From Bacteroides zoogleoformans (GTDB lineage Bacteria; Bacteroidota; Bacteroidia; Bacteroidales; Bacteroidaceae), in NCBI RefSeq assembly GCF_002998435.1, contig NZ_CP027231.1, positions 2,893,001 through 2,957,000 of the forward strand: 64,000 bases of DNA, read 5' to 3'. Under the pieces are notes generated by a model. That model was not told where the DNA came from. It was given only the letters and a program-made list of their open reading frames with translations, and ran no database searches. Position 1 is the stretch's first letter; the number at the start of each line of letters is the position of its first letter. A program made the translations under genes and the position numbers. This document shows, in pieces, positions 24,239-31,919 of this stretch.

Positions 24239-26179
24239 CTATTTTATCAGTTTCTGTATGCGTGTGGCATTGATTATTGCAATGAGGGCAACCCCTACAT
24301 CGGCAAAGACGGCTTCCCAAAGGGTGGCCAGGCCGCCGGCGCCGAGGATTAGCACAAGCAGTTTCACGCCGAATGTCAGGGATATGTTTTGCCGTATGAT
24401 GCGGCGTGTCTGCCTGCCGGCATGAATGGCGGTAGCTACTTTGGACGGTTGGTCTGTCTGAATCACCACGTCGGCGGTTTCGATGGCGGCATCACTGCCC
24501 AATCCGCCCATGGCAATGCCCACATGGCTGAGGGCAAGCGCGGGAGTGTCATTGATGCCATCGCCCACAAAAGCAATCCGGTTTCTTACATCCTGGCGCA
24601 ACTTCTCGATGTGCTTCACTTTTCCGTCGGGCAGCAAGTTGCCGTATGCTTGTGTCACTCCCAACTTTCGGGCAAAGTCAGAGACAATGCCTTGCTTATC
24701 TCCCGACAGTATCTGAATATTATTGATACGCAAAGCCTTTAGCTCTTCAATGGCTTCGAGGGCATCTTCTTTCAGCGTATCCGACAATAGCAGATGCCCG
24801 GCGTAGGTTGTTCCGACGGCACAAACCACAACCGTATCGGCAATGGACGAAAGCTCATCGGGATATTTCACCTGAAATTTGTCCAGCAGCCGGGTATTGC
24901 CCACTAAAATACGGTTATTGTCCATAAAGGTCTGCAGACCATGCCCGGCGATTTCCGTAATGTCCGACACGGCCATCGGCTCTATCCCTCTCTGTCCGGC
25001 GTAATTTGCAATCGCTTTGGCTACGGGATGTGTGCTGTTGCGCTCTACCGAGGCAATCAGTCGTATCAGCTCTTCTTCCGGCACGTCCGGCTGCGTTTCG
25101 CAGGATTGTACCTCGAAAACTCCTTTGGTCAGTGTGCCCGTCTTGTCGAATACCACGGTGTTGATTCGGGTGACGGCATCTAAATAATTCCCTCCCTTGA
25201 ACAACACTCCCCGGCGGGATGCAGCCCCGATACCGCCGAAATATCCCAGTGGAATGCTTACCACCAATGCGCACGGGCAGGAGATGACCAGAAATACCAA
25301 TGCCCGGTACAGCCAGTCGTTGAAGTTGAAAGGATATTCATGGATTATCAAGGAATAGATGAAAGGAAGCAGAACAATCAGCACGGCCAATCCGGTGACG
25401 ATAGGGGTATAGATACGTGCAAATCTGCGGATGAAGAGTTCGGCCGGCGCTTTTCGTTCGGAAGCGTCTTGTACTAATTCCAGAATACGTGACAATGCAC
25501 TCTTCTCGAAAGTTTTTGTCACCCGCATCCTTACTACTCTGTCGGTCGAAATCATCCCGGCAAGCACTTCTTCGCCTCGCCGTATGTTGCGAGGGGCGCT
25601 TTCTCCCGTCAGTGCAGATGTGTTGAAGGCCGCCGCTTCACCCAGCATCACACCGTCCAAAGGAACTCGTTCGCCCGCTCTCACTTCGATGACCTCGCCT
25701 GCCTTTACCCTTTGTGGGGCCTCTACCACCGCTTTGCCATCTTTTATTACCGTTGCCGTTTCCGGACGCACGTCCAGCAGAGCACTGATATTACGCTTTG
25801 CTTTATCCACCGCTTTCTCCTGAAAGAGTTCTCCCAAAGAATAGAACAACATTACGGCCACGCCCTCCGGATACTCTCCTATGTAGAAAGCTCCTATGGT
25901 GGCAATGGACATGAGGGTAAATTCGCTGAAGACATCCTTTCGTACGGCATTCTCCCATGCCTCTTTCAGAACGGGCAATCCTACCGGCAGATAGGCCGAC
26001 AAATACCAGCAGAATGCCGCGTGTTTTTCTTGAAAGAAAGCAACGTCTGTTGCATTCAACATTATGCCTCCGAAAAGCAGCAGGGCGGAGAGGATGATTC
26101 TCCAATAATCCTTCAGCAAACTGCTCTTTTTCTCTTTTTCTGCTGCATGCTCGTGTGTACAACAACAATTGCAACCCAT
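24239..26179 (-). CDS. Heavy-metal P1B-type ATPase (Zn/Cd/Pb exporter-like)
   Basis: 646 residues from the ATG at 26179, preceded by GGAGGAAAC; the longer frame to 26236 starts within the promoter. The transmembrane metal motif is SCPCALVVS (CPC, near residue 301), the phosphorylated Asp lies in FDKTGTLTKG near 343, the HP pair in NSTHPVAKAIA, and the hinge is GDGINDTPALA near 540. It lacks a ferredoxin-like HMA domain; instead the N-terminus is a short Cys/His cluster, MGCNCCCTHEHAAEKEKK. Expected to export zinc, cadmium or lead. Operon with the Fur-family gene. Confidence 0.92.
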   Translation of the reverse strand: MGCNCCCTHEHAAEKEKKSSLLKDYWRIILSALLLFGGIMLNATDVAFFQEKHAAFCWYLSAYLPVGLPVLKEAWENAVRKDVFSEFTLMSIATIGAFYIGEYPEGVAVMLFYSLGELFQEKAVDKAKRNISALLDVRPETATVIKDGKAVVEAPQRVKAGEVIEVRAGERVPLDGVMLGEAAAFNTSALTGESAPRNIRRGEEVLAGMISTDRVVRMRVTKTFEKSALSRILELVQDASERKAPAELFIRRFARIYTPIVTGLAVLIVLLPFIYSLIIHEYPFNFNDWLYRALVFLVISCPCALVVSIPLGYFGGIGAASRRGVLFKGGNYLDAVTRINTVVFDKTGTLTKGVFEVQSCETQPDVPEEELIRLIASVERNSTHPVAKAIANYAGQRGIEPMAVSDITEIAGHGLQTFMDNNRILVGNTRLLDKFQVKYPDELSSIADTVVVCAVGTTYAGHLLLSDTLKEDALEAIEELKALRINNIQILSGDKQGIVSDFARKLGVTQAYGNLLPDGKVKHIEKLRQDVRNRIAFVGDGINDTPALALSHVGIAMGGLGSDAAIETADVVIQTDQPSKVATAIHAGRQTRRIIRQNISLTFGVKLLVLILGAGGLATLWEAVFADVGVALIAIINATRIQKLIK

Positions 26180-26211
26180 ATCGTTTCCTCCATTTTTTTC
26201 TTTTTCTGATG

Positions 26212-26219
26212 CAAAGATA
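26212..26219 (-). promoter_or_regulatory. Promoter -7 element TATCTTTG of the P-ATPase/Fur operon
   Basis: A perfect TATCTTTG on the minus strand, 33 bases upstream of the ATG at 26179. Confidence 0.7.
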
Positions 26220-26231
26220 ACGGAAAAAGAA

Positions 26232-26246
26232 TGCAACTAAGTTGCA
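26232..26246. promoter_or_regulatory. Probable Fur-family operator, 7-1-7 dyad
   Basis: TGCAACT-A-AGTTGCA is a perfect 7-1-7 inverted repeat, the geometry of Fur, Zur and PerR boxes. It covers the position of the -33 element of the operon's promoter, so binding would block RNA polymerase. The regulator is encoded as the second gene of the operon. Confidence 0.65.
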
Positions 26247-26419
26247 AAATTCCATATTCCGCCACCTCTGTGACATCGCATTGTGCCGTATCCGTTTTTT
26301 TTCTTCGTGCCCGGACCGTGTCTGCTCCGCATGCCATAGGTGCGGAATGGATATGGGCAGGATGGGGTGTGCATGTGGATATTGTTCTGCCGGAGAATCT
26401 CATATAAGGAAAAATGCAG

Positions 26420-26427
26420 TATCTTTG
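26420..26427 (+). promoter_or_regulatory. Promoter -7 element TATCTTTG of dinB
   Basis: A perfect TATCTTTG; a leader of only about 12 bases would precede the ATG pair at 26444. No LexA-type box is obvious to me. Confidence 0.65.
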
Positions 26428-26443
26428 TGTCGAGAGTTAAGGG

Positions 26444-27535
26444 ATGATGAACGAACGTAAGATTATTCACATTGATATGGATGCGTTTTATGCTTCTGTG
26501 GAGCAGCGTGACCATCCTGAATTGCGGGGAAAGCCCATTGCCGTGGGGCGTGTGGAGGAACGCGGGGTAGTGGCTGCGGCCAGCTATGAGGCACGCCGAT
26601 TCGGAGTACGTTCCGCCATGTCTTCTCTGAAGGCGAAAAGGTTGTGCCCTCAGCTTATCTTTGTTCCGGGCAGGATGGAAGTCTATAAGTCCGTCTCCCG
26701 CCGGATACATGAGGTTTTCCATGAATATACGGATATCATCGAGCCGATTTCGCTGGATGAGGCTTTTCTGGATGTGACGGAAAACAAACCCGGCATTCTC
26801 TTGGCTGTAGATATTGCCGAGGAAATCAAGAAGAAAATCAAGGAACGCACCGGTCTTGTGGCCTCCGCCGGTGTGTCTTACAATAAGTTTCTTGCCAAGA
26901 TTGCTTCCGATTATAGGAAGCCGGACGGACTTTGTACCATACATCCTTCTCAGGCGTTGGAATTTGTGGCGCGATTGCCCATCGAACGTTTCTGGGGGGT
27001 AGGGCCGGTGACGGCTAAAAAGATGCATCTTCTGGGCATTCATAATGGCGAACAGTTGCGTTGCCGTTCTTTGGAAATGTTGACCCGTGAGTTCGGCAAA
27101 GCGGGGGCTGCCTATTACGATTTTGCCCGTGGGATAGACCTGCGCCCGGTGGAGGCGGTGCGCATCCGTAAATCCATAGGATGCGAACATACATTGGAGA
27201 AAGATATCAACACACGTTCTTCGGTCATCATCGAATTGTATCATGTGGCGGTAGAGCTGGTGGAGCGGTTGGAACACAAGCATTTTCGAGGAAATACATT
27301 GACCTTGAAGATTAAATTCCATGATTTCAGTCAGATAACCCGTAGTATCACCCGGCCTAAGGAACTGGTTTCTCTGGATGTGATTCTTCCTTTGGCAAAA
27401 CAACTGTTGAAAGAAGTGGAGTATGAGTATCACCCCATCCGACTGATAGGTTTATCCGTATCCAATCCTCATGAAGAGAGGCAGGCGGGAATCGGTGTCT
27501 GGGAACAATTGAGTTTTGAATTCACTGACCGGTGA
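26444..27535 (+). CDS. dinB: DNA polymerase IV (Y family)
   Basis: 363 residues. The palm begins IIHIDMDAFYASVEQRDHPE, with the catalytic Asp, and SLDEAFLDVTENK near residue 104 gives the second Asp-Glu pair. YNKFLAKIASDYRKPDG and the thumb helix-hairpin-helix RFWGVGPVTAKKMHLLGI follow, then the little-finger domain. Full length is about 350-365 for the family. It carries out error-prone translesion synthesis. It stands alone, ended by a strong hairpin. Confidence 0.96.
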   Translation: MMNERKIIHIDMDAFYASVEQRDHPELRGKPIAVGRVEERGVVAAASYEARRFGVRSAMSSLKAKRLCPQLIFVPGRMEVYKSVSRRIHEVFHEYTDIIEPISLDEAFLDVTENKPGILLAVDIAEEIKKKIKERTGLVASAGVSYNKFLAKIASDYRKPDGLCTIHPSQALEFVARLPIERFWGVGPVTAKKMHLLGIHNGEQLRCRSLEMLTREFGKAGAAYYDFARGIDLRPVEAVRIRKSIGCEHTLEKDINTRSSVIIELYHVAVELVERLEHKHFRGNTLTLKIKFHDFSQITRSITRPKELVSLDVILPLAKQLLKEVEYEYHPIRLIGLSVSNPHEERQAGIGVWEQLSFEFTDR

Positions 27536-27558
27536 ACAATATGAAGTGATATAAAGAA

Positions 27559-27593
27559 GAAGGGCGGAGGACCATTTCGGTCTTCCGCCCTTC
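27559..27593. terminator. Bidirectional terminator between dinB and a small gene
   Basis: GAAGGGCGGAGGACC pairs with GGTCTTCCGCCCTTC (one G-T) around a five-base loop, followed by CTTCATTTTATTTT on the plus strand. It serves dinB and the convergent small ORF at 27619. Confidence 0.85.
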
Positions 27594-27618
27594 CTTCATT
27601 TTATTTTAAAGGTGTTTT

Positions 27619-27759
27619 TTACATGGTAAAGTGAGACTGCTTTGTAAGCAGCTTTTGAAGTTTGCCATTCAGTGTCTGGCACATAGTACCGTTGCCCATT
27701 GCTTGATAGCGTTTGATTTGGTACTGTAACATCATGATTTCATTTGCATTCTTTTTCAT
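27619..27759 (-). CDS. Small protein of 46 residues
   Basis: An ORF too short for routine calling: MKKNANEIMMLQYQIKRYQA at the start, then a helical LNGKLQKLLTKQSHF end. It has its own TATCTTTG promoter about 70 bases upstream (minus strand, 27829-27836) and a terminator 25 bases after the stop, which is good support for a real unit. It reads as one amphipathic helix-turn-helix pair, basic overall. Family not recognised. Confidence 0.55.
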   Translation of the reverse strand: MKKNANEIMMLQYQIKRYQAMGNGTMCQTLNGKLQKLLTKQSHFTM

Positions 27760-27828
27760 AATTGTCTTCTTTTTGTGCTTTCCGCGTTTCGGAAAGCGGG
27801 TTTTACTTTTTTCTTTCGCACTGCAAAG

Positions 27829-27836
27829 ATACGACT
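27829..27836 (-). promoter_or_regulatory. Promoter -7 element TATCTTTG for the 46-residue ORF
   Basis: TATCTTTGCAGTGCG on the minus strand, roughly 70 bases before the ATG at 27759. Confidence 0.6.
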
Positions 27837-27939
27837 TTATTTCGATAAAACATGTTTTATAACATAAAAAATAGATTTTTCCCCTTTATTGTCTTTAGAA
27901 TGGCGTAGATTGCAATCTGTATATAACAAAAATATTGCA

Positions 27940-27947
27940 TATCTTTG
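27940..27947 (+). promoter_or_regulatory. Promoter -7 element TATCTTTG of the LytTR regulator
   Basis: A perfect TATCTTTG ending at 27947. It rules out the in-frame TTG at 27945 and supports a start at 27972 or 27978. Confidence 0.65.
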
Positions 27948-27971
27948 CGTCTGTATAATTGTGTACCTATC

Positions 27972-28880
27972 ATGTTTATGAGCAAATTGGCAGAACTCCT
28001 GAGAAGCCCCTATCCGATATTCTATCAACGCTGGAAGGCGGTGGTGCTGCCTTCGGCTGTTATTTTTCTGATATTGTATTTGTTGCAACCGTTTGGAATC
28101 TCGGAAATGCAGTATAGTAAATTTCCCGTACTGCTGGGCTATGGGGTGGTCACTTTGCTTGCATCGTCTTCGGTGGTTTATCTGTTTCCTTTACTGTTTC
28201 CTGCCTATTATAGAGAAGAGAGATGGACGTTAGGAAAAAACTTGCTGAATATTTTAACCACCTGTTTTATGGTTATCATTGGCATTTGGTTATACACTTC
28301 TTTTCTGTTTGGAGTTGCTTTGAATATCAGCTTGTTTTTGCTTTGTTCAATGTGGGTGTTGCTGCTATCTCCGTTCCCTGTAGTGTTTTTTCTGATGTGG
28401 AATCGAAACCTGCAACTGACCCGTAACTTGAGGGAAGCTACGGAAATAAATCTTCATCTTTCAAAAGAAATGTCTTTGGAAGACATGGAGAACAGACTGG
28501 TAGAAAAGTTTTCTTCAGGGAGAATATTGACTTTCACCGGAGGGAGCAAGGAGGTCTTTGATGTTGTAGCGGAAGATTTTCTTTATGCGGAGGCAGAGGG
28601 GAATTATATCAAAGTGGCTTATCGTCCGGACAGAGAAAAACCGGTTGTCAAAAAGCTGTTGCGTTCCACCGTGAAGCAGGCGGAGGAAGCTGTCGCGGTT
28701 TGCCCTTTCATTATCCGCAGCCATAGGGCATTTCTTGTAAATGTAAGGAGGGTGGTGAAAGTAGTCGGAAACTCACAGGGATATAAATTGAGCCTCGAAG
28801 GGTGCGAAGAGGAAATACCCGTTTCGCGCGCTTATGCCAAAAAGGTGAGAACATTGATTGAAAACCGGATAAAAAGGTAG
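27972..28880 (+). CDS. Membrane-bound LytTR-family transcriptional regulator
   Basis: 302 residues from the ATG at 27972. The N-terminal half has four membrane helices (AVVLPSAVIFLILYLLQPFG; LLGYGVVTLLASSSVVYLF; LNILTTCFMVIIGIWLYTS; FLLCSMWVLLLSPFPVVFF). A linker of about 35 residues follows, then a LytTR DNA-binding domain (about 200-300) with DFLYAEAEGNYIKVAY and FIIRSHRAFLVNVRRV. There is no receiver domain, so it is a one-component membrane regulator. It precedes a TonB-dependent receptor gene on the same strand and may control it; that is inference. Confidence 0.82.
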   Translation: MFMSKLAELLRSPYPIFYQRWKAVVLPSAVIFLILYLLQPFGISEMQYSKFPVLLGYGVVTLLASSSVVYLFPLLFPAYYREERWTLGKNLLNILTTCFMVIIGIWLYTSFLFGVALNISLFLLCSMWVLLLSPFPVVFFLMWNRNLQLTRNLREATEINLHLSKEMSLEDMENRLVEKFSSGRILTFTGGSKEVFDVVAEDFLYAEAEGNYIKVAYRPDREKPVVKKLLRSTVKQAEEAVAVCPFIIRSHRAFLVNVRRVVKVVGNSQGYKLSLEGCEEEIPVSRAYAKKVRTLIENRIKR

Positions 28881-29020
28881 TCATTCGTCACGGAAATATA
28901 CTGTTCATCACAAAGAAGTTGTTGGTCGTCACATATCCGGGCTGTCTGTCCCGGATATTTTTTTGTCTTGTATCCTTCCTTTATGTTTGCGGCAGAAAAC
29001 CGGATAAATGGGGTAAAATC

Positions 29021-30946
29021 ATGAGAAGTGAAACATTCTTTTTAGTTTTGAGCGAATTGCTCCTGATGCATCCTTTATTTGCGCAGAAGTATGTGACTGA
29101 TACGGTGCGTCTGAATTTTCATATAGACAGTATCGCTTTGGAAGAGGTGGTGGTGAAAGGCAGGAAAACTCCGGTTGCCAACAGCCGTTGGAGCGATATC
29201 CAGCCTGTGGAGCTGGTCACTGTGGGTGGCGCGAACGGAGATTTATACAAAGCCTTGCAAACGCTGCCGGGCACTCAAGTGCAGGGCGAAACCGGGGAAT
29301 TGTTGGTGCGTGGGGGCAGTAGTCGGGAAACACAGACCTTTATCGATGGAATGCATGTGCTGAATCCTTATACATCGAATGGCATCAATAGTCCTGCCCG
29401 CAGCCGTTACTCCACGTTCATGTTCAGTGGGGTGAACCTTGCTTCGGGAGGCGCATCGCAAGAATATGGAGAAGCGCTTTCGGCTGTGCTGCCACTTGAG
29501 ACGAAAGATTACAGCAAGATCGATAAGCTGGGCGTGAACGCTTCCGTGATCGGCATAGGCGGAGGGGGTACAAAGACTTTCGGAGGCGGGTCTCTGTCAG
29601 TCGATTTGAACTATCAGAACTTGGGTCTGTATGATGAATTCTATTCCGGTAGGAAAGACTTCGAGAAACCATACCGCATGTTTTCCGCCGCCACCCAACT
29701 CCGTTATGCTCCTCGTGAGGCGGAGCTGCTGAAAGTGTACGCACAATATGACCGGACGGATTTATCTGTTCATGAGGGAGATGCCCGCCGTTTGTTTGCG
29801 CTGTGTGAGGACAATGTTTATGTCAATGCTACGTATCGCAAGCATGCTTCCGGTGGGTGGAGCGGGTTTGCAGGGGTGGCTTACGCTCATTATTACCGGG
29901 AAATCGGCGGTGCGGTCGCTTCGGGGGATCATTGGTCGGAACGGCAGCAGGAACTGCATCTGAAAGCTAAGGCGTCCAAGAGGCTATCGGCTGTGTTACG
30001 GTTGGATATGGGCGTGGAAAGTTATATGCGGGGTTATGCGGATAGGTATCTGTTGGGAGAGGTAGCGGAGGCTAACAGGTTGTACCCGGCTATTTTTGCC
30101 GGATTCTTTTCTACGAATGGTTATCTGGGGGACCGGTGGAAAGCGGAACTCTCTTTCCGCATGGAATATCTGTCGTTGAACCGGAAGATAAACTTTTCGC
30201 CCCGTTTGGCTGTAAACTACTTCGTAGGTAATGTGGTATTGTCCGGGACCATCGGGCGTTATACGCAATTACCCGAGAATAGTTATCTGATACGCCGAAA
30301 GGATTTGTTGTCCGAAGTGTGTATGCAGTATAATCTGGGTGCGCAGTATGAGGATGGAGGACGTTTCTGCAAAGCTGAACTTTATTATAAGGATTACGAT
30401 CGGCTGGCGTTGGACGAAACCGGTGCCGGTGCAAGGGGTGGGCATCCTGTCTCCGATGGTTACGGATACAGCAAAGGTCTCGACTTGTTCTTTCGCGACG
30501 GGGCTTCATTCAAGAATTTGGAATACCGCTTATCTTATACTTATAATATAGTCAAGCGTAAGTATCAGGCTTATCGGGAACTGACCACTCCTCAGTATAC
30601 CACCCGGCATAATGCCTCATTGGTCGTGAAGTATGCTGTACCCCGCTTGCATTCCATCATAGGACTTACCGAGCGTTTCAGCAGTGGGCGGCCTTATCAT
30701 AATCCTGCATTGCCGGGGTTGATGAATGATGAAGTGAGACCCTACAATAGTCTGGATGTGGGTGTGACTTTTCTGGCAAATAAAAAAGTCATTATACACG
30801 CTTCCGTCACCAATATTCTGTGCAGGAAGAATGAATTCGGCAAGGTGGATGGTAAAGCGATTTTGGCATCGGCAGACCATTTCTTCTATGTGGGCGTATA
30901 TGTCACTTTGGGGAAGAAAGCGGCGTATGATGTGTCTAATTTTTAA
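29021..30946 (+). CDS. TonB-dependent outer-membrane receptor
   Basis: About 641 residues from the ATG at 29021, with a signal peptide ending near FAQKYV. It lacks a SusC-type carboxypeptidase-regulatory-like domain. A short segment LNFHIDSIALEEVVVKGRK leads into the plug (KALQTLPGTQVQGETGELLVRGGSSRETQTF), then a 22-strand barrel with the usual aromatic strand ends (YTYNIV, FFYVGVYVTL). Probable importer of an iron complex or a small organic ligand; substrate unknown. It lies 140 bases after the LytTR gene. Confidence 0.88.
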   Translation: MRSETFFLVLSELLLMHPLFAQKYVTDTVRLNFHIDSIALEEVVVKGRKTPVANSRWSDIQPVELVTVGGANGDLYKALQTLPGTQVQGETGELLVRGGSSRETQTFIDGMHVLNPYTSNGINSPARSRYSTFMFSGVNLASGGASQEYGEALSAVLPLETKDYSKIDKLGVNASVIGIGGGGTKTFGGGSLSVDLNYQNLGLYDEFYSGRKDFEKPYRMFSAATQLRYAPREAELLKVYAQYDRTDLSVHEGDARRLFALCEDNVYVNATYRKHASGGWSGFAGVAYAHYYREIGGAVASGDHWSERQQELHLKAKASKRLSAVLRLDMGVESYMRGYADRYLLGEVAEANRLYPAIFAGFFSTNGYLGDRWKAELSFRMEYLSLNRKINFSPRLAVNYFVGNVVLSGTIGRYTQLPENSYLIRRKDLLSEVCMQYNLGAQYEDGGRFCKAELYYKDYDRLALDETGAGARGGHPVSDGYGYSKGLDLFFRDGASFKNLEYRLSYTYNIVKRKYQAYRELTTPQYTTRHNASLVVKYAVPRLHSIIGLTERFSSGRPYHNPALPGLMNDEVRPYNSLDVGVTFLANKKVIIHASVTNILCRKNEFGKVDGKAILASADHFFYVGVYVTLGKKAAYDVSNF

Positions 30947-31039
30947 GAGAATGGAAATATCCCGTTGCATGCAATGGAGTGACTTGCAGATATAGTATAA
31001 GACGATTCCAAATAGATATCAAGTATTAACGTTAAAAGA

Positions 31040-31462
31040 ATGAAGAAAATGAAAGCAATGATTGTTTTTTTAGTGTGTCTGTTTCAAGGCACGACGACAC
31101 TGTTGTTTGCTCAGAACCTGACTATTGAGGTTCGTGGCATTGAAAAGGCGGAGGGGCATCTCTATGTAGCCATCTACAATTCGGAGGAGGCGTTTATGAA
31201 AAAGCCGATAGCGACGTTCAGGATAGACGTGAAAGATAAAATCGTTTCCATCCCCTGTCAAGGGTTACCGGTCGGGACGTATGCCGTTTCTCTCTTTCAG
31301 GATGAAAACGGAAACGGAAGGTTAGATACCGGAGCTTATGGCATTCCTACGGAGAAATATGGTTTCAGCAATGATGCCGAGGGTGTTATGGGACCTCCGT
31401 CATACGACAAATGCCGTTTCACCTTTTCGGCAGATACGACTTTGATGATACATTTGAAATAG
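31040..31462 (+). CDS. DUF2141 family secreted protein
   Basis: 140 residues with a signal peptide (MIVFLVCLFQGTTTLLFAQ). The mature part is a beta-sandwich: LTIEVRGIEKAEGHLYVAIY, a central PVGTYAVSLFQDENGNGRLD with a calcium-loop-like DENGNG, and YGFSNDAEGVMGPPSYDKC. These are DUF2141 signatures. The role is unknown; related proteins sit in the envelope. It follows the TonB receptor by 94 bases and may be in the same transcript. Confidence 0.85.
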   Translation: MKKMKAMIVFLVCLFQGTTTLLFAQNLTIEVRGIEKAEGHLYVAIYNSEEAFMKKPIATFRIDVKDKIVSIPCQGLPVGTYAVSLFQDENGNGRLDTGAYGIPTEKYGFSNDAEGVMGPPSYDKCRFTFSADTTLMIHLK

Positions 31463-31558
31463 AAGCATGTTTCCATGATTCAGTCGTAGAGATATTGGTA
31501 ATGTAATATTCGTTTACTTTTTCAAATATCCTTTCCGGCTATGAAAATGAAGGGCCGC

Positions 31559-31660
31559 CTACCCCTTGTCAGAATAGCTTCTGACGGGGGTAGACCTAAG
31601 TATACGACTTAGATACCATAAGTATAGGATTGAGGTACTCTAAGTATATTACTTAGGTTG
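31559..31660. repeat. Hairpin followed by a three-unit 22-bp repeat
   Basis: TACCCCTTGTCAGAA and TTCTGACGGGGGTA (31560-31592) form a stem. Then TAAGTATA recurs at 31597, 31619 and 31641, exactly 22 bp apart, with dyads such as TAAGTATACGACTTA. It lies in the 457-bp gap after the DUF2141 gene; the rest of the gap is AT-rich and shows no ORF. Confidence 0.75.
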
Positions 31661-31919
31661 TCTTCATATAAGACCCTGTTTGGCTTTTCTTTTTTTATTG
31701 GCTTTTCAAGGTCTGTTTATGCTCTCTTTTTGGTGTGATTTTTCAATGTGGGATGAAGCTCGGATTTCTTGGGAAAATCTGCTTTTGTGACTTCCTCCTC
31801 TGCTGTTCATTCTTCTATTTAAGGGCTTTTTAATTCGCATTGAAGAAAATAAGCGGGCTTTAATTTTTATTTTATTCCTGATTTATACTATTTTTGTGAC
31901 CCAACCTTAATAATAGATT

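Noticed and set aside
26237..27433. 398-residue frame on the minus strand
   Set aside because: Antisense to dinB and inconsistent with any known family.
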